64,000 nt of DNA from Strongyloides papillosus (GCA_005656395.1 SRSI01000077.1:1-64000), one strand, 5' to 3'. Numbered from the stretch's first letter, positions 35,964 to 48,263 are shown. Notes: generated from the letters alone by a model not told the origin. Program-made: numbers and translations.

Positions 35964-37910
35964 TTTATATTATTTCGATTCTCTGTTTACTACAATATTT
36001 GATGAACTACTTTAATACTAAGTTTCCTTTCATAAACACATATTATTAATTTTACTCCCTCGTATTAGGGTACTTATCGTTACATACTAGCAGTGTAGGA
36101 ATTTCTTTTTTTAATTATCTTCTTTTCGATTTAGAAATTTTAGCTAGTTATGCCTGATAAAGATAAGCTACCTAATAATATATTTGAAATACTATATGGA
36201 AAATAGGATTATCTTTATCTATTTTTCAGTATGATTTAGATGGTTTTCTAAATACTGTTAAAGTTATGCATATTATCTAAAAAACATTAGTCGCTTCTAT
36301 ATGATTTGATCGATAAACACAACGTATTTAGAATTATCTATTAATCAAAAAGTTTAGCTTACACTCTCATAACTATCTCTCCAGTATTTTTGTTTCTATC
36401 AAAATTAAGAATAGCAGTAAATTTAAATCCCTTTTTTCGTTTTTTAAACAATAACAGACTTAAAAAAAGACGAAATATTTTTGTGTTTTAAAAAGCATTA
36501 TTTCTTATAATTAAAGATTTATTGTATATACTTCCCGGAAACAATCATGTGTACTTTCTACTTCGTTGTGACACTTTTGACAAATTCATTAATCTTCAAC
36601 TATTCTATTTGAATTTTTAGATAGATTTTCTGTTTAATTCGAAAAAAATTATAAATCGTCATTATTTTTCATTAAATTCCAAAGAATTTCTATATTTAGT
36701 TACATCTATTTGTAGGTATTCAATTGTATCAGATTGAAAATTCTCAGTATGGCACATCATGTATCAAGATTGTGGCGTCTTCTCCTTGTATCAATTCGCT
36801 TCGACAGAACATTTTGAGTTAACATTTTTAATAAAAAAAAGTTACAACTTCTTATAATTGTTATACTAAATTTATCTGATAAGTATTGATACAAGATACT
36901 ACCTTCCAGGTATATCTTTAAAATATCTAGTCCACAAATAACTAAATTACAAATTTCTTACGTAATCTAATTTACATTCAGGACATATTTGTCATTTTGT
37001 CTAAAATAGTGACAAAATGTTTTTATTTTAAATATACACGGACAATATGTTTGTCTAAAGTTATCTAAAAAAATATTGCTAGAAGCAGTAAAACTTTATA
37101 CAACCTGTTCACTTTTAGCTTTATTGGATAAGTCATTTTCACAGAAATATAAAGTCACAGATATGATATGTTTATATATATCTACCTATCTACTATTGTT
37201 ATAAGTCTGTAGAGAAATCAATTTGCACCATCAACGAATTCGTTCTACTATTGTTTTTTAAAAATTATTAAAATTTTTTGTTTTCGAGATAGTATGAATA
37301 AGAATATCATTTCGAACAAAATGAGTGTAAATTTCTAGAACTTCTATAACATCTCGAAGAATCAATTAGATTTCTATCGAAGTGATATTGATAATTTAAG
37401 TTGCATCCTACAATTTATTATGTAAAATAATTTCTGTTGTTATATTTCAATACTGGAAACACATACAATTTTGACATAGCAATACCTCTTGAATACACAT
37501 CATACCATTTTCATTACAGGAGGTTGTGTCAATGTTTTGAAAAGAAATTTTTAGTTTATTGAATTATAAATTGAAATTGTTTTTAATTTTGTTTTTAAGA
37601 TAATTTGTATACTATAAATGTTAATTAAGTTTTTTTCGTGTATTTAGTCATCATTTTAAGCCGAATTTATCTCGATTTCTCTTTGCTTGTCTGTCTTTAT
37701 GATAATGTCTTGTTCTCTCTCTTAACATAACACTCGTATATATCTAAAACATTCGACCGAAATCAATTGTCATTAGGATCTTTTGCTTGTTTTTGTCTGA
37801 ATCAATTGAGTATTTTAGATAATTATATATCTTGTTAAATAAATTTTTTTTGTAACTAATAAATTATTTTAAATCTTTAGGGGTTATTTCACGGTGCATT
37901 GTTCTACACA
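35964..37910. other. Intergenic, sel-10 promoter side
   Basis: AT-rich DNA between two plus-strand genes with no recognisable coding sequence. AAATCTTTAG ending at 37880, thirty bases before the sel-10 start codon, is a likely spliced-leader acceptor. Confidence 0.45.
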
Positions 37911-39844
37911 ATGCGTGAACTGCGCTCTTCAACAAAATCTGTAAAAAATGATGATACTAAATCTAAACCACTAAGCTTAAATTCAAAGGATAAGAATAAA
38001 CAAGTTAAAAATTTTGTGCACTCAAGGGTAAGTTTTTCATATCAGTTAATATTTTGAATTATATTTATCTATGTGGAAAATCGATTCTAATTGATATTTT
38101 CTTTTCTAGTCTAAGCGAAAATCGACGCATCAAAATGAAGAAGCAATATGCAATAAAAGACCTAACATGAATGAGGAAACAAGTGGATTTTTATCTTCAA
38201 TGGTACTTCGTAAAAAACAAAATTGTAATGATGAAAGTTCAGCAGGAATGTCATGGGTTAAAATGTTCCAAAGTATGAATGAAGATGAGAAAACAAGAGC
38301 TCTAGAACTTTTTGTTAAAAAAACGGGTATGGATACAATAAGAGAAATAAAAAATTTAGTTGATCCCTTTTTCAAGAAAGATTTTATTGCATTATTACCA
38401 TATGAAATATCACTAGAAATTTTAAGTAGATTATCGGCCGCTGATATTATACGTGCATCAATGATTAGTAATACTTGGAAGAAACTTGCAGAAGACCCAA
38501 GACTATGGCAAAATTTGTGTAAAAGAGACGGTATAAAGTTACTTAACAAGCAATCCGTTCGTACAGGAAATTGGATGAATTTAAGAGAAACACAACAACA
38601 ACGCTCCTATAGGGCTTTAACACCCCCAAATAATTCACCTCGTCAGGAATCACCTATTCCAACTATTAATTTACCCAGCTGTTTTAAAAGATGCCATTGG
38701 AAGGCAAAATATCTAAGATCTTTAAAAACAACGAGAAATTGGTTTAACGCGACACCAACTTATCGATGCGAATTAAGAGGTCATGAAGAACATGTTATTA
38801 CTTGCCTTCATGTTAGATCCGATATCGTTGTAACTTGTGGGGATGATAATAAGTTAAAAATTTGGAATCCTTATTCAGCAACAGTATGTTTTTATTTTTA
38901 TAATTGTTATTTTTACTAAATAATATTTTCAGTGCACTCATACCTTGGAAGGACATAATGGAGGTGTATGGACATCACAGTTATCTGATGATGGTAAATT
39001 ATTGGTTAGTGGATCAACAGACCGAACCGTTAAAGTATGGTGTACAAAAACAGGTAGATTGTTACATGATTTAGTTGGTCACACGTCCACTGTAAGGTGT
39101 ATGGCTTTACATGGTAATATTCTTGTTTCTGGCTCTCGAGATTGTACTCTTCGTGTCTGGGATATCAAAACAGGAGGACTTATCAGGATACTCCAAGGGC
39201 ATTTGGCAGCTGTTAGGTGTGTACAATTTGATGGAGAAAGAATTGTTTCGGGTGCTTATGATTATTTTGTGAAGATATGGAGTTTAAAAACAGGGAATGG
39301 AATTCATACACTTGTTGGTCATAGTAATAGAGTTTATTCAGTATTGTTTGATTCTCCACAGGACATTATTATTAGTGGTAGTTTAGATACAACAATTATC
39401 GTATGGAATGCAACGACTGGTACAGCTTTGCACACCCTATTCGGGCACCAATCATTAACATCAGAGATGAGATTAAAAGGTGATATTTTGGTATCAGGTA
39501 ATGCAGATGCAACAATAAAAATTTGGAACATTCGTAAAGGTGAGTGTATACATACGTTAGCTGGAACGAGAAAACACACATCTGCTGTAACGAGTATTGA
39601 GATTCTGGATGACAGATATATTGTTTCATGTAGTGATGATGGCAAAGTAAAATTGTGGTGTGCAGAAACAGGAAATCATATAAGAGACCTTTTAACACTA
39701 GATTCTGCCGGCCTTGGTGGATGTATATGGAAGATTGTAACAACACCAACAATGTTAATTGCAGCTGTTGGATCGAGAAGACATGATCAAATAGAAGATA
39801 CAAGGGTTGTAATGTTAGATTATGACGCAGGGTATCCTGAATGA
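37911..39844 (+). CDS. sel-10: F-box/WD40 ubiquitin-ligase receptor SEL-10/FBXW7
   Basis: Exons 37911-38027, 38110-38883 and 38933-39844 join in phase to 600 residues, close to C. elegans SEL-10. This is the substrate receptor of an SCF ubiquitin ligase that targets phosphodegron proteins such as Notch and cyclin E. A basic N terminus (SKRKS, KRPN) is followed by a dimerisation-like helix (MNEDEKTRALELFVKKTG), the F-box (LLPYEISLEILSRLSAADII, about residues 133-180), a linker helix and WD40 repeats (about 255-595). The repeats show regular GH and WD-type ends, such as ELRGHEEHVITCLHV and VSGSRDCTLRVWDIKTG. Phosphodegron-binding Arg residues are plausible in SGSRD, TDRTV and AYDYF blades but were not mapped individually. 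Confidence 0.95.
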
Positions 39845-40375
39845 TGAAGATTTATTAAAACTAGTTTGATGTTTATTTTAGCAAGTCGTCTTTCAATGTT
39901 GTATTTGAATAGTGTAATACATGGCTGTAAATATGAACTAATAACTAAACTAATCAAATATTTTATAAAAAAAGAGTTTTAATTACCATGTTAACTAACT
40001 AACTAGAACAATTGTATTAATCAATAAATTATTATATATTTTTATTAGACCAGTGATAATTCTGTTTACTTGATCTAGAATACTGAATGTTATAAAAGTT
40101 CGAAATGATGAAAATTCGGTAATTTTGAGTTCTTTTTTATTCATTATCCATAACTGTTACATACATTACTATGTCGTTATATAAAAAAATGAATTTTTCA
40201 TTCTATAGAAATTACCTTTGAATTCAAATATTAATTTTAACTTGTTGTTTATTTTCTTATTTACGCAAATATAGTCTTGGAACGAAGAATATATCATTTT
40301 ACCAAGTGAATAATTTTGACGTGTAACTGGGAATTTACTATTGTATCGTTTAAAAGATTGTCAACTGACTGAACC
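39845..40375. other. Intergenic
   Basis: Between sel-10 and the epsilon-COP gene, same strand. AT-rich, no frame or repeat. It is long enough for its own promoter, so these two need not be an operon. Confidence 0.45.
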
Positions 40376-41302
40376 ATGAGCATTGATAATTTATTTGACG
40401 TAAAAAATGCCTACTTCTTAGGAAATTATCAACAATGCATTCAGGCTGCAGAGGTATGTCAATATTTTTTTCTTAACAAGTATAAAATTATTTTTTAGAA
40501 GATTAAATGTAAAACTGATACTGAGGAGGAAGAAAAAAATAGTTATGTATATCGTTCACTCATGGCTCAAAATAAACATTCTTTGGTATTATCAGAAATC
40601 TCCCCAAATACTGATGTTGTTTCATTGAAATGTCTTAGACGTCTTGCTCAATACTATTCAAATAAAAATGAGAGAAATAATATTGTCATGGAAATTGATT
40701 CAGATGTTAAGACGTCTGATGCTTCCAACGAACAATTTTGTTTATTGACCGCTCTCATATACATAAATGAATCAGACTTCGAAAATGCTCTCCATCTTTT
40801 AAATAATTGCAGTTCCCTAGAAGGTCAAGCAACAATGGTTCAAGTTCTATTGAAAATGGATAGAGTAGATCTTGCTATGAAAAAATTAAAGGAGATGCAA
40901 GAGATCGATGAAGATGCGACAATTACTCAACTTGCTTCAGCTTGGGTTAATACGGCATTAGGTAAAGAAAAATTAAAAGATGCTTTTTACACGTATCAAG
41001 AACTAATTGATAAATATGGTGGAACAGTTTCTTTATTAGTTTCACAAGCATCATGTTTAATTCAACAAGAAAAGTATGAAGAGGCTGAGAAACTTCTTAT
41101 TGATGCTCAACAAAAAGATGCAGACAATGCTGAAGTATGTATTAACTTGTATGTTGTTAATTCTTATCTTGGTAAATCGGCTGAAAGTCAAGGGAGATTG
41201 ATTAACCAAATGAAACATTTCCATCCTGATCATCCATGGACAACTGGATATTGTGCCAAGGAACAATTTTTTGAAAAACTAAACACGGAATCATGCGCTT
41301 AG
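40376..41302 (+). CDS. Coatomer subunit epsilon (epsilon-COP)
   Basis: Exons 40376-40453 and 40499-41302 give 293 residues, the usual length for epsilon-COP. It is a TPR-solenoid subunit that stabilises alpha-COP in the COPI coat for Golgi-to-ER and intra-Golgi transport. The start MSIDNLFDVKNAYFLGNYQQ is typical of the family, as are the repeated helices (FCLLTALIYINESDFENALH, VDLAMKKLKEMQEIDEDATI). The strongly conserved stretches TQLASAWVNTALGKEKLKDA and HFHPDHPW are present near the C terminus. The first exon is needed for the conserved N-terminal helix and joins in phase over a 45-nt intron. The 3' end lies 64 bp from the convergent hydrolase gene. Confidence 0.95.
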
Positions 41303-41366
41303 TCAACTGTAACATTGTATGATAATTTATTGATAAAAAATTCCTATATATAATTTAGCTAAGAAA

Positions 41367-42464
41367 TTATTCATTTTTTAGTTTACTGCTTCGTAACATT
41401 GTTTCACAGATATCTGCTATAAAATTAGGAGATGTTTTTTGAACTTTATGTTTAGAGTATTCCACATTAACAGCTATGTTTAGTATGTCTTGTTGGTAGA
41501 ATTCTTTTATCTTGTTAATATTTTCTTTCTCTTTTCCCTTAGAAGTTTTTAAAAATTTACAATTTGACATGAACTCCGTAAGGGAAAGTGATGTTTCAGG
41601 AGTAGTTTTTTTACTCCTACCACCATAAACTAGTGAAAATTTTTGTCCTTGCTTTGATATTCTTTTTATATATGGTGGTAATGTTGAGAAATCAATTTCA
41701 CAAATTGTTCGTCTAATTACTTTAGATCCTTGAATTTTTGCTATATGTATATCATGATAGTAACTTTTTCTTAATTCGTGAGCTAGAAATATATTTTAAT
41801 TTTTTAATTCTTACTTACTTATATCAAGTAAAGGTTTTAATTGGTGAGAACCAAAATATTTTATAAGTGAAAGTAAGTAAACTATGTTGTATGGAAATTT
41901 ATGGTCCCGAAGATGGTCATTTTTAATTCCATAAGGTGATATAGCTACGCAACCTATACACCCTTTGTCATGATATTCATCAGTTATTTTTATCGCTGTT
42001 TCGCATCCTCTTCCTAAACCCATAAAGATTACCTTTTCTTTTGAATGAATTAATTCATTACAAATCTTTTTTGTAAAAATAAGACGTTCATTACTGGTAC
42101 ATTTTAGACGTTTATCGTAAGATGAATATCCAAATCCTGGCAAATTAATTGCAAGAAAACGGATTCCTTTTTTTGTTAAAGGTTTATATAAACTAAGATA
42201 ACTTTTATCATTTCCTGGTACGTCATGAATTGCAACAACACACCCAATATCACTACCATTTGGCATATTATCCTATAAAATATTAATTATTGTAAAATCT
42301 ATACATTTACGTACACGAGTAACAGCGTTTACATTTATATGTTCTCCAGGAGTTGTTGGGAGATACATTGACATTGAATGGAGAACTGTTGAAGGTACAA
42401 TTTTTTCTTCAACATTTTTAAAATATTTAGTGTAAAATGATCTAAGTTTAAAAACATCTCTCAT
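41367..42464 (-). CDS. DUF1057-type alpha/beta-hydrolase-fold protein, nucleophile lost
   Basis: Exons 42464-42315, 42272-41819 and 41782-41367 join in phase to 339 residues. The fold is an alpha/beta hydrolase of the nematode DUF1057 kind. It has an early strand-turn with a family-typical HDVPG (IGCVVAIHDVPGNDKSY), then RFLAINLPGFGYS. The nucleophile-elbow position reads FMGLGRGCETA. A G-x-S-x-G serine is expected there; here it is Gly (GLGRG). No signal peptide or membrane segment is obvious. The last 140 residues are Lys-rich and lack clear motifs (SKVIRRTICEIDFSTLPPYI). The protein is probably not a serine hydrolase; binding or regulatory roles are possible. Function is unknown. Confidence 0.75.
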
Positions 42465-42915
42465 AATTTAAACTTTTTCTAAAAAACTTATTTAAATAGC
42501 ATTTAAAGTTAGTATAATATATGTTAAAGACTTGTTTATTATAGTTTACTATTTATAAATGAACAACTTTTTTAAATAGTATATTCCTTATTTAATAAAT
42601 AAAAACTTAGTTAAATTAGTTACCTAAATTTTTATTTAATAACATGTATAAAAATATGAAAATTTTATTAAAAAACAAATTAATCAAGAATAATTATTTA
42701 TGTAAATTTAAAATGGAATTTTCGAGAATTACGGAAAAAAGATTTTTACTATTCTGGACAGAAATTCGACATAGTCAAAATACATTAAATGATTTATCTC
42801 AGTTTATTCATTAATTAAATTATTCAACTCCTAAAAATGTTAAATATTATATATAGAAATTATGCAGTATATATAAATTACTATTACTGGTCGTCTTCTT
42901 CACTCAGAACAGAAT

Positions 42916-42961
42916 CATCACCTCAAGGTGATGTTTTTAAATTCATCACCTTGAGGTGATG
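42916..42961. repeat. Left inverted pair of the 18-bp quasi-palindrome
   Basis: CATCACCTCAAGGTGATG at 42916-42933 and its exact reverse complement at 42944-42961 are separated by 10 bp. Flanking AAT and ATT extend the perfect arm to 21 bp. Each 18-mer is itself an 8-bp-arm palindrome around a CA or TG centre, so the pair can fold as one long hairpin or two short ones. Confidence 0.9.
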
Positions 42962-43607
42962 ATTTTATTTAGAATTTAGTATACGGAAGATGTTTTACAA
43001 AGGTTTAACATCACTTTGGAATTATATATCAAGTTGTCAAAACATTGTTATTTCGTAACTTTTTTCTACTAATTTTAACTTATTAATATTTCTATTTTAG
43101 ATGTAAATTAAGGAGTGCTGACTAATTATTTATAAATAGAATGAACTACAGATAAAGATAAGTTTTTTTTTACTTAAAATCTAGGTATTTTTTAGGCAAT
43201 GCATGGAATTGTTACTTATATTTCAAAATCAACAGGAACATTCAAGTATAAAAGTAAGTTATTGTTTCAGTTAACATTTATAATTGTTTTTTGTTTGTAG
43301 GATAAGTGAATCTTACTATTTAGTATGCAGGTACGAGTTATTGCCAATCTAGGTAAGTTTAACCACTATATTTACAATTATTATTTATTGCTTTTGTTGT
43401 CATCATCTTTGTTAAATTTAAAGTTTTAAATATTTATTAAATTGTTATATTACTTTGTATTTATTGTTATATCTTTATTTTTTAATAAAAAATCTTAATT
43501 ATTACTTTTAATTATTGAAATATAGCTATAAAAAAGAACATTGCTATAAACAGATGTTCTAAAACATTCTATTGGAGAAAGGTATCCCATTTGTATTTTT
43601 GTAAAAT

Positions 43608-43673
43608 CATCACCTCAAGGTGATGAATTAGTATACACCTAAAAAAGTGCGAAATCATCACCTTGAGGTGATG
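43608..43673. repeat. Right inverted pair of the 18-bp quasi-palindrome
   Basis: CATCACCTCAAGGTGATG at 43608-43625 and its exact reverse complement at 43656-43673 are separated by 30 bp. The order of CA- and TG-centred copies is the same as in the left pair. Confidence 0.9.
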
Positions 43674-43882
43674 CTTTCTTTCTGAGTGTTAACAAAGTAT
43701 AACTTAATACTACTAAAGTATAGAAGAGACAAGTTCGGCCATTGATGCTTTCAGTTCTGCTTATGAAGAAAAATGATTCTAGCATACCAAACCCTGAGGC
43801 CCTTTCTTTTAAAATTAAACAAAGAAAAAGACATTTTATTTTGTTTTAATATGTTTGTTTATAAAAGGAATAGTTTTTATGC

Positions 43883-44921
43883 TTAGAAATCAACCAGTAA
43901 TTCTTGAATCCAACTAGCAACATCAACATGCCTTCCTCGGAACGTTTGAATAAGAGGATGTTCTTCGAGTTCTTTGTACTTAGCCCTTTTTTCAACATTT
44001 TTTTCTAAACATCTTCCCACAAATTGTCTCAACTCATCAGAAGCTTCATTTTCTTTTAAGTATGGCGCAGGACCTTCCTTAATTCTAGCTAATAACTCAA
44101 AACCAGTGTTTTCATCGCCATACGGATGCATACCTTTAACCATTTCATATATTGTTATTCCTAAACTCCAAACATCAGATCTAGAGTCATAAGTTGTGAC
44201 AGATTCAATTCTCTCTGGAGCTAAATACAAAAGACAACCTTTGCCATTAGATATGATTTTACTATCAATTAATTGTCCAGTAATTCCAAAATCACAAAGT
44301 TTTATAACTCCATCATAATTTATAAGCATATTCGATGGTTTAACATCACGATGCATATAATTTTTTGATTTTAAATAAATCAATCCATCTAAAATTCCTA
44401 CAATTAATTTTCCAACATATATCTCTTCAATTCCTGACTTCAAATTTTCGTGTATCAAATCATGAAGGCAAGTTGGCATCACTTCCATGCAAATATAGAC
44501 ACTATTTTCATGAGTTATAATCCCATAACAATTTACAATATTTGGATGAGTATGAGTATCAAGAATTACAAAACAATCAGTTATAATTCGCTTCTCCTCC
44601 TCTTCGTCACCAGAACGATGCATACACTAAATATTTATTATTATTTCTATTTTACATGAAACATACTTTGACAGCCATAAGTTCTTTTGTTTTTTTAAAT
44701 TTTTGTTGGGTAACTTGACCAAATGCTCCACTGCCTAGATTTCTAACATATTCCATGTCATCAATACTGACATTATAAAATTCTTGACCACTTGTTTTTA
44801 TAATATTTAATTTATTTTTAATTTCTTTATATCGTTGTTCCGTTACTGTTTCCTGCCTTGCTTGTGGAGACACATCTCTTTTACGATTAGATAAAAAATT
44901 TAATCCTAGATTTCGGTTCAT
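43883..44921 (-). CDS. MKK7-like MAP kinase kinase, copy A
   Basis: Exons 44921-44667 and 44626-43883 join exactly after the VAIK-type lysine (ELMAVK | CMHRSGDEEE), giving 332 residues. It is a dual-specificity kinase acting upstream of JNK/p38-type MAPKs. Glycine loop LGSGAFGQV, catalytic loop MHRDVKPSNML, LCDFGI metal-binding motif, YLAPER and SDVWSLGITIYEM are intact. The segment CMHRSGDEEEEKRIITD parallels MKK7 (QMRRSGNKEENKRI). Activation-loop phosphosites fit S-K-I-I-S. The C terminus keeps the DVASWIQEL docking-like end. It lies immediately downstream of copy B on the same strand. TTTTCAAAATAAG just before the ATG may be a spliced-leader acceptor. C. elegans has several members and I do not assign a one-to-one name. 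Confidence 0.92.
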
Positions 44922-45475
44922 GCTTATTTTGAAAAGAAAGACAAAATGAATTGGTGATAAAAAACAGGTGATATAAAATAAAATTAATTTTAGATAAATC
45001 TGAAAATAAAAAATTAAAATTACTATTTAATGTAATATAAATAAATAATAATACAAACCAATAATAACAAAGCACGATATATAACAAATATTCACAATAA
45101 ATTAAAAATATATCAATGTTCTAAAATACCTAACATTTATGTACAATACGATGAGTCATAATATGATTCATACGTTTAAAAATTAAAAAAAAACGACCAT
45201 TATCAGTGGAAACATAATTATTCACAACACTATCAAAAAATATGTAGGTAAATACCTGCTAAAATTAACTTGAAGTATCAGCAAAAAAATCTCCGAATGA
45301 AAGTATAAAACTTTTGGAAGTGCATATTCGACAAATGGGATTTATAATTATGGTCATTAACGGCATTAAGATATTTAAAAAACAAAATTTGGATGACATC
45401 ATTAATATTACATATAAGCTTTAGTATGTAATATTTATGTAGAAGATTTGTTTTAAAAATATATGACTCATATAG
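44922..45475. other. Spacer between the two kinase genes
   Basis: About 550 bp of mostly AT-rich sequence, somewhat more complex around 45120-45360. It contains TGAGTCA (45152-45158) and TGACTCA (45464-45470), which fit an AP-1-type consensus but may be chance. No coding frame is credible. Confidence 0.4.
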
Positions 45476-47189
45476 TTAAAAATCTATTAATAAATCTTGA
45501 AGCCATAACGATATGTCAACCTCTTTGTTACGAAATACTTTTATTAAAGTATGATCTAACAAATCTACATACCTAGCACGTTCGTGAACATCTTTTTGCA
45601 AGCATTTGTCTAGAAATTCTATTAATTCAGGAGATGCTTCGGAATTTTTTAATTTTGGAGGTGGATCATTTTTTATCCTGTTTAATAAAATAAATGGTAA
45701 ATGAGCATCCTCATATGGAGTTTGGCCTTTTATCATTTCATATATAGAAATTCCAAAACTCCAAACATCAGCTTTTGAATCATAATTAGGGTTGGAAGCA
45801 ACACGTTCTGGTGCTAAATATAGCATACAACCCGTACCAATAGAAGTTACTATTTTACTATCAACTAATGTTCCAGCAACACCAAAATCACACAACTTTA
45901 CAATACCATCCCAATTTAAAAGCATATTAGATGGTTTTACATCACGATGCATTAAATTTTTGGTTTTTAAAAAGTATAATCCATCCAAAATTCCAACTAA
46001 AAATTTGCATACGTACACTTCGGGTATTCCACCTTTTAAAATTTGATAAATAAGATTATGAAGACAAGTAGCCATTACTTCCATACATATATATACACTA
46101 ATTGTATCAATTAAAATACCATAGCAATTAACAATATGATTATGTGTGTGTGTTGTTAAGATTACATAACAATCCATAATAACTCTCTTTTGTTCATCGA
46201 ATGTTCCCATCAAATCCATATGCTAAAAAAGTAGGTAAATTAAAATATAAATAAGTAAAGTGAAATTTTTTTTCACAAAAAATAAACTAACTTTAACTGC
46301 CATTAATTCTTTCGTCTTTTTGAAGGATGCTTTTGTTACCCTACCAAAAGCGCCTTGTCCAATATCAGAGATATATTCTAAATCGTTTGGAGAACAATTA
46401 TGATACTCTTGTCCACCAATTCTTAAAGTTCCAACTAATTTTCTAACTTCATTAAATCTTTCACTTGAAATAATGTCTTGTTTTTCAGGAGAACTTAAAT
46501 TGGAGAAATCTAAATTCATGGTTTTTCTTGGGATAGGAGAAGTATAACAATTACAAGGATTTTTTACAATATTTCTATTAACACTTTCCTTTTCTTTTGG
46601 ATCAATAGAAGCAGACCTTCTAAAGATAGTAAAAGTTTTAGAAGCACTAAAAATGTGTCTCCTACTTCTCCAACGACTTATAATCTCCTCAAAATCTGAA
46701 AAAAAATTAGTAGTATAAAGTTAAATTAGAGTGTCGCATTAAAATATATGCGTGTGTATGTCTCTCTTTATTCTACCTTTGTATGTACATTCTAAAGAGT
46801 CTATCCATCCATTATTTTAAGAGTTTTAAAAAGATGGAGATAAATATATGATTAATTAGAAAAATGTAGTAAAAATTTATAAAGGTAGATATGAATTATC
46901 GTAAAAGTAGTTATTTCACGTAAAATATTAACGTTTAAAAAATATAGTTATTATAGCATGTATAATAAAAGTATCTTAATATACGTCTATATTTCAAATT
47001 AATAATATCTATTTATTAGAATAGGAATTGACCTAATATTACCAACTTTGTAAAAATAATTTTTCTTATAAAATAAGAAAACACTTTTTAATATTTAATT
47101 TAAAATAAATTAGGAAAAACATTACCATGCAATCTTCTATGAAAAGGTGATATAAATGAATTGATGCCGTTGTTGTTTGAAGTTGACAT
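45476..47189 (-). CDS. MKK7-like MAP kinase kinase, copy B
   Basis: Exons 47189-47126, 46695-46292 and 46222-45476 join in phase to 404 residues. The first intron is 430 nt, long for this locus. An N-terminal Arg/Ser-rich extension (SRWRSRRHIFSASKTF) absent from copy A precedes the kinase domain. Glycine loop IGQGAFGRV, AVK lysine, LMHRDVKPSNMLL, LCDFGVAG, YLAPER and KADVWSFGISIYEM are intact, so it should be active. The activation loop is S-K-I-V-T followed by one more residue before the GC than in copy A. The C terminus (DISLWLQDLLIDF) matches copy A's (DVASWIQELLVDF). The pair arose by tandem duplication and has since diverged substantially. Confidence 0.92.
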
Positions 47190-48263
47190 TTTAGATACAT
47201 GAACATTTTTTGTTAACTTGATGTTGTATGAAGTCTCCTTGCAAGTCATTTATATAATTTTTTCACACTAAATCCTTTTCTTTTTATAAAGTTTATAATT
47301 TCTTTCCTTTTTTTTACTGACTAATAGTTTATTATTGCAAACACGACATATTATTCATAACAATAATTGTAGAAAAATAAATTATCCAAGAATTATCTGA
47401 ATCAAAATAATAGTTAATTTTTTTTTACTACTTCTTAACACTTTTTAATGAAGTTTAATATTATATATTTTGTATTTAAAAACAAAAAACTGGAATTAAA
47501 AATTTAATAAAATAGAAGTATATACCAAAGATGATAGTGAATAAATGATAATATACTAAGTAAAATTTTATTTTATAGGAGATTTAAATTTATATAGAAC
47601 TGTAGGGATATAAAAACAGGCGGTAACAGTCGATATTCTCAAGATATTTCCTTATATCCACAATTCATCACAACTATTACATCCCATTATCATTTCATCA
47701 TACAAAGTTGGTTTTCCATATTTAAAAATATTATAGGCAAGATAAACACAATCTATTCTAATGGTCAACTAAATGGCAACCACTAAAAGTGGCCAATCTA
47801 TAGTAGTGAATAATAAATTACTTTAAAATGGCATTAAAAATCAGATAAAAATAATCACAATATATATCTTAACTACTAATTTAGTAATAATAAATTGAAA
47901 GGAAGACTAAAATTTTTACGGGAAAATAAATAATTTTATTTAACATTACTCCTATTCACTTGAATTTTATACTTTTTGAAAAATGTTTTTATGAAAAAAA
48001 ATTTGATAATTAATTATTTAATAATTATATCTTATAATGGCACCAATATTATTTCAAAAATATCTCTGATAAATTTTTTTTAAGTTAAAAGTAGTGTAAA
48101 CTATAATCAATAGACTTTTATCTTGTACTAAAAATTACTGATAGGTCAATTGATAGAATGGTGGAAGGTCGCTTTTAATCATGTCTTAAGACGATAGTTT
48201 TTGGAAATTGATGGTGCATATTGAAATATCATTTTGAATACAATTCAATGTTTAAATGTTGTT
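47190..48263. other. Divergent promoter region
   Basis: Separates the copy B kinase (-) from RPC1 (+) and should hold both promoters. AT-rich; I see no repeat, RNA gene or frame with family resemblance. Confidence 0.45.

Larger units (their letters stand above)
42901..43688. mobile_element. 788-bp inverted-repeat element with duplicated 18-bp quasi-palindromes
   Basis: The two ends are inverted copies. CACTCAGAA (42901-42909) is followed after 6 bp by CATCACCTCAAGGTGATG (42916-42933). The right end is the reverse: CATCACCTTGAGGTGATG (43656-43673), 6 bp, then TTCTGAGTG (43680-43688). Each end carries a second, inner copy of the 18-mer in opposite central orientation (42944-42961 and 43608-43625), with spacers of 10 and 30 bp. 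At least 27 of the 33 outer bases match. No target-site duplication beyond TT is evident. The interior is AT-rich and encodes no recognisable transposase, so a MITE or foldback-type element is the most natural reading. A regulatory array is the alternative. Confidence 0.6.
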
